Source: Bacteriovorax sp. (GTDB taxonomy: Bacteria; Bdellovibrionota; Bacteriovoracia; Bacteriovoracales; Bacteriovoracaceae). From it: 64,000 nucleotides of DNA. A model generated the notes under the pieces. It was not told where the DNA came from and ran no database searches. It worked only from the letters and a program-made list of their open reading frames with translations. Made by a program: the position numbers and the translations under genes. This document shows, in pieces, positions 61,520 to 64,000 of the stretch. The DNA is taken from positions 1 through 64,000 of the forward strand of contig JACMPM010000029.1 in NCBI GenBank assembly GCA_014377485.1, written 5' to 3'. Position 1 is the stretch's first letter, and the number at the start of each line of letters is the position of its first letter.

Positions 61520-62889
61520 TCACATTGACCTTTATAAACCGGTAAGCACTCAGTGCCTAACGCTTTAAAGTCAGTTTTCATACTAGACAAGTGTATTAAA
61601 AGTTTTTCTCTAACCTCAAGAACTTTTTTCAAATCAATTCCTGCTAAATTATGCTGCTCCCTTGGATCCTTTTTTAGATCGTATAATTCATCGCTACCAG
61701 TTTCAAGCGTCATAATATATTTCCAACCATCTGCAGTTCGAATTGATCTTTTATGAGTGTAATTTCGTAAATCAGTTTCACTGAAAATATCTCGATCAGG
61801 GAATTTAGTTTTAGTTTTTGTTAGAAGTGGAAGCAAGCTGACTCCCTTAATTTGATGCTTTAGATTTTCATCTGGAGTAATCTTCAATAAATCAATAACT
61901 GTTGGCAAAAGATCAATTGTACTTACCTGATTATTGACTATGGTCCCATTGGTTTTCCATGGCGGAATCATTAAAAGTGGTACATTAAGAAGCTCATCGT
62001 AAAGAGTGTGACCATGATCAAACTTTCCATGCTCTAAAAATTCTGTCCCGTGATCAGAAAAAATGAACACAATTGTATTTTTAAGCAAACCTCTTTTGTC
62101 CAAATCAGAGTAAATCTTTTCCAAGTGAGAATCTGCGTCGAAGATTTTTGAATCATACCAAGCTCGCCAAAAGTTTACATCCTTTGTTGAAAAAGTGAGC
62201 TGCTGATTAGCGAGACCTTGTTCACGTATTTTCCCCTGTGTCTCAGGAGTACCTTCAATTATTGCATTATCGCTGGAGTAAAAATTTCCTTTGTAGTTTT
62301 TTTCCACTTTAAATTGTCCATGGCAATCGTATCCATGAAGAAATAAGAAAAAATGATCTTCTTTCTTAAGTGAATCTAACCATTTTTTAGATCTTGCATA
62401 GCTATTTTCAATTCCTCCAAAAGGAGTTTCATCTGTGTATTCATCAAATCCTGAATTGTAACCCAGAGCTGCCGCCAGACCAGAATCACCTGTGAATCCC
62501 GCAGTGGAATAACCTTTTAATTTTAATATTTGGGCAATTGTTTTTAAGCTTGGATTAGACTTGGGAAAGTTTGATAATATTTTTTCATTTTTATCAAACT
62601 TAACGTATCTATTTTTCATTCCATGTTCAGATGGAAAGGTAGATGAGAAAATAGAAAGATATGTTGGAACTGTCCAACTTGCGGGAGAAATCGCATTAGA
62701 GAAGAGCACTCCCTTTTTGGATAATTTATCAATAAATGGAGTCGTATTTTTTTCATACCCGAGTGAATGGACATGACGAGCTTGAAGAGCATCAAGTGCA
62801 ATAAAAATTACATTATAGTCATTCTTTTTTAAATTACTGGATGCCCAAGAATTATTAATACAAAGTATTAAAATAAAAATTTTAAACAT
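61516..62889 (-). CDS. Exported sulfatase-fold (alkaline phosphatase superfamily) enzyme
   Basis: The 457-residue protein has a signal peptide (FILILCINNSWASS) and the fold motifs VIFIALDALQARHVHSLGY (metal Asp), SPASWTVPTYLSIFSSTFPSEHG (nucleophile loop), FLFLHGYDCHGQF, IFSDHGTEFLEHGKFDHGHTLYDEL and VSTIDLLPTVIDLL; ELYDLKKDPREQHNLAG near the end is typical of the C-terminal domain of sulfatases. Thr in WTVP takes the nucleophile position as in phosphoethanolamine transferase-like members, and no formylglycine cysteine is visible. It starts the two-gene operon, overlapping its partner by ATGA. A weak GAGAG precedes the ATG. Substrate unknown; envelope glycans or lipids are plausible. Confidence 0.85.
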   Translation of the reverse strand: MFKIFILILCINNSWASSNLKKNDYNVIFIALDALQARHVHSLGYEKNTTPFIDKLSKKGVLFSNAISPASWTVPTYLSIFSSTFPSEHGMKNRYVKFDKNEKILSNFPKSNPSLKTIAQILKLKGYSTAGFTGDSGLAAALGYNSGFDEYTDETPFGGIENSYARSKKWLDSLKKEDHFFLFLHGYDCHGQFKVEKNYKGNFYSSDNAIIEGTPETQGKIREQGLANQQLTFSTKDVNFWRAWYDSKIFDADSHLEKIYSDLDKRGLLKNTIVFIFSDHGTEFLEHGKFDHGHTLYDELLNVPLLMIPPWKTNGTIVNNQVSTIDLLPTVIDLLKITPDENLKHQIKGVSLLPLLTKTKTKFPDRDIFSETDLRNYTHKRSIRTADGWKYIMTLETGSDELYDLKKDPREQHNLAGIDLKKVLEVREKLLIHLSSMKTDFKALGTECLPVYKGQCE

Positions 62890-63129
62890 AGTGCTCTCTC
62901 ATTTAAATCGATTAGATATTAAAACCTTAAACAATTGCCAAGAAAATGACAATGCGCTTTCAGTTAAAATTTAGACTAACCTTTTAGCTACATTTGCTTT
63001 ATTCAAGGGAAATTCTTATCATGAAATTTTTTTCAGGTAAGATATAGTGGAAATGTATCAATTGCTCGAGGATTTTTTATCAGATAATTACATGCATCTT
63101 AAGAGTTAATTTCCGGGAAATAATTTCCT
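62890..63129. other. Upstream region of the sulfatase-fold operon
   Basis: These 240 bases upstream of the ATG at 62889 lead into the LptF/LptG-like remnant. Short plus-strand open pieces (for example DIVEMYQLLEDFLSDNYMH) are seen in another frame and might be further debris of the same decayed gene, but I cannot support that. No firm promoter was read. Confidence 0.4.
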
Positions 63130-63525
63130 ATGCATTTCACTTTTAAGGACCATGCCAAGAATAATTTAAACAGCAGTTATTCTTCAGACATATAGTCCTT
63201 ACATTTTGCAAAAACAGAACTAAGAAAGCATAGAACTCAAACTAAACTTTGTGTTCGCTATGCCTGCGTTTCACAAATATTATTATTCGTTTTCTTAGGT
63301 TTTTCTCTGGGCATAAGTCGTGACAGAGTACGCCCTCGTGATAATTCGTTTTTGGCAATGCTCATTATTATATCCTCTCATGGCCTTTATTTTTATTCTC
63401 TCAGTCTTGCCCATGCTGCATTAATAAAACCATTAATACCAATTTTTGAGCCTAGTTTATTATTTGCTTTTCGATTTTCGATTTTCGATTTTCGATTTTA
63501 TCAAAAGCTAGATTGGATAGGATAA
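63130..63525 (+). pseudogene. Remnant of an LptF/LptG (YjgP/YjgQ) permease gene
   Basis: A plus-strand frame with an in-frame TAG at 63193-63195 is then open to TAA at 63523. It reads FAKTELRKHRTQTKLCVRYA, then QILLFVFLGFSLGISRDRVR, and then two membrane-type segments (FLAMLIIISSHGLYFYSL; IPIFEPSLLFAFRF). The order of a charged ELRKHR stretch, a helix ending in LGI, a short basic loop and two closing helices matches the C-terminal part of LptF/LptG, the permeases that extract lipopolysaccharide for export. The N-terminal helices and most of the periplasmic domain are absent, and an amber stop interrupts the rest, so I call it decayed. A fourfold CGATTTT repeat lies in the last helix. Confidence 0.65.
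63472..63499 (+). repeat. CGATTTT heptamer, four tandem copies
   Basis: Four perfect copies of CGATTTT occupy 63472-63499. Three extra copies equal 21 bases, so the LptF/LptG-like remnant keeps its frame through the array (reading FRFSIFDFRF). It probably arose by slippage after the gene lost function. Confidence 0.9.
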
Positions 63526-63554
63526 ATAATTACAAGAATTAATCTAAAAATATT

Positions 63555-63701
63555 TCAGTAGGAGATAAATTCGTCCATATGTTTCATTACATCTTCAGCA
63601 GCTTCTTTGAGAAGCTTAACTAGTTTGTCTTGGTTTGAAGGTTTGACGGTGAAAGTATTAATTAGAGTTATAAGTTCTTGTTCGGGTTGAATGATAGTCA
63701 T
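63555..63701 (-). pseudogene. Truncated antibiotic-biosynthesis-monooxygenase (ABM)-like gene
   Basis: The start at 63701 has AGGAGG six bases upstream, an excellent ribosome site, so the longer frame opening at 63773 is not needed. The 48-residue product (ELITLINTFTVKPSNQDKL ... EAAEDVMKHMDEFISY) resembles the first half of ABM-domain proteins, in which a strand, then P-G/S-N-x-D-x-L, a helix and a 'GF-x-S' turn are conserved; intact members have about 95-100 residues. The stop at FISY removes the second half, and no other frame restores it downstream. It may still be made as a short protein; loss by truncation is the likelier reading given the decayed neighbour. Confidence 0.55.
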
Positions 63702-63880
63702 TTGTTTCCTCCTAATTAATTTTATAAAAACCATTAAGATAATGATTAATGAGAAGTGATTTGGTGACATCAATTAAAATATGTAATTTAGAATTTTTGA
63801 TGTTAGTCACACTTATTAAAAAAAATATGAGTATTAAAATAGACCATCTTTACCAAAGAACTAATTTAATCTATCAAATG

Positions 63881-63905
63881 AGCCGATCATTTCTCTATGA
63901 CGGCT
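63881..63905 (+). promoter_or_regulatory. Hairpin covering the start codon of the exported protein
   Basis: AGCCG-A-TCAT, a six-base loop TTCTCT, and ATGA-CGGCT form a nine-bp stem with one bulged A. The ATG at 63897-63899 is in the 3' arm, so folding would hide the start. The 3' flank is A-rich, not T-rich, so it is not a terminator for the plus strand. Confidence 0.45.
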
Positions 63906-64000
63906 TATAAAAAAACAATCCTATTTTCTACATTTTTAATACTTAACTGGTTGACGATTTCTGTCGGGAATCCTGCTGAGCAAAAAAAACAATTCTATTT
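63897..64000 (+). CDS. N-terminus of an exported protein (3' end outside window)
   Basis: An ATG at 63897 opens a frame that runs off the window: MTAYKKTILFSTFLILNWLT followed by ISVGNPAEQKKQFY. Two lysines, a hydrophobic stretch and a polar region make a convincing signal peptide. The ribosome site is weak (GAG only). The start codon lies in a hairpin (63881-63905). Nothing more can be said of function. Confidence 0.5.
   Translation, partial: MTAYKKTILFSTFLILNWLTISVGNPAEQKKQFY

Noticed and set aside
63193-63195. In-frame TAG read as a recoded amino acid in the LptF/LptG-like frame
   Set aside because: No recoding element was seen, and the frame lacks the rest of the gene; decay is simpler.
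63472-63499. CGATTTT repeats as an origin or iteron site
   Set aside because: Only four copies with no DnaA-box or neighbouring replication gene, and they sit in a decayed coding frame; slippage explains them.

Overview
The window is AT-rich, gene-dense DNA from a Gram-negative bacterium. It encodes TolC-like and Wza-like outer-membrane proteins, several lipoproteins and LPS/exopolysaccharide-type genes. Low GC, a CarD/CdnL regulator, many secreted hydrolases and tightly packed operons would suit the Bdellovibrionota/Bacteriovorax-like lineages, but that assignment is inference: I saw no rRNA, tRNA or other taxonomic marker. I saw no CRISPR array, insertion sequence or phage.

Layout. (1) Positions 1-9627: the 3' part of a secreted Asp-box (GH74/sortilin-like) protein behind a Pro-Thr hexamer repeat, then a minus-strand group of an NlpC/P60-like exported protein, two adjacent TolC-like proteins and an exported protein of unknown function. 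(2) 9740-10990: an M28 aminopeptidase. (3) 10971-28549: one tightly packed minus-strand operon of five genes and about 17.6 kb. It holds a hybrid NRPS-PKS (A-T-KS-AT-ACP-aminotransferase, then C-T-C-A-T-TE), a carbohydrate-binding/glycosidase-like lipoprotein, a cupin_8 (JmjC-like) oxygenase and an S41 peptidase-like lipoprotein. This is the most distinctive system in the window. (4) 28882-45270: a polysaccharide locus with Wza-like exporter, Wzz-like co-polymerase, a degenerate BY-kinase-like ATPase, O-antigen ligase/polymerase, ABC exporter, six glycosyltransferases, a methyltransferase, two paralogous initiating sugar transferases, galE and the phosphopantetheinyl transferase that could activate the NRPS. 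A good sigma-54-like promoter precedes its upstream end. (5) 45651-52734: housekeeping genes uvrB, lysA, a YeiH-family transporter, a nitroreductase, cysS and carD. (6) 53251-62889: exported proteins, including a caspase-like protein, a permuted NlpC/LRAT-like protein, a TAXI solute-binding protein, a 5'-nucleotidase and two sulfatase-fold proteins lacking the formylglycine cysteine. (7) 62890-64000: a decaying stretch with a remnant of an LptF/LptG-type permease gene and a truncated monooxygenase-like ORF, then the start of an exported protein cut by the window edge.

How the genes fit together. The assembly line should load one amino acid (signature closest to proline), extend it with malonate, transaminate the beta-keto group, pass it through a condensation-carrier unit without its own A domain, add a second amino acid (signature closest to glycine) and release by thioesterase. 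The cupin oxygenase is placed as a tailoring enzyme. The polysaccharide locus contains initiation, assembly, polymerisation/ligation, chain-length and export functions. All start choices, specificities and products come from reading the sequence and were not tested by database searches.
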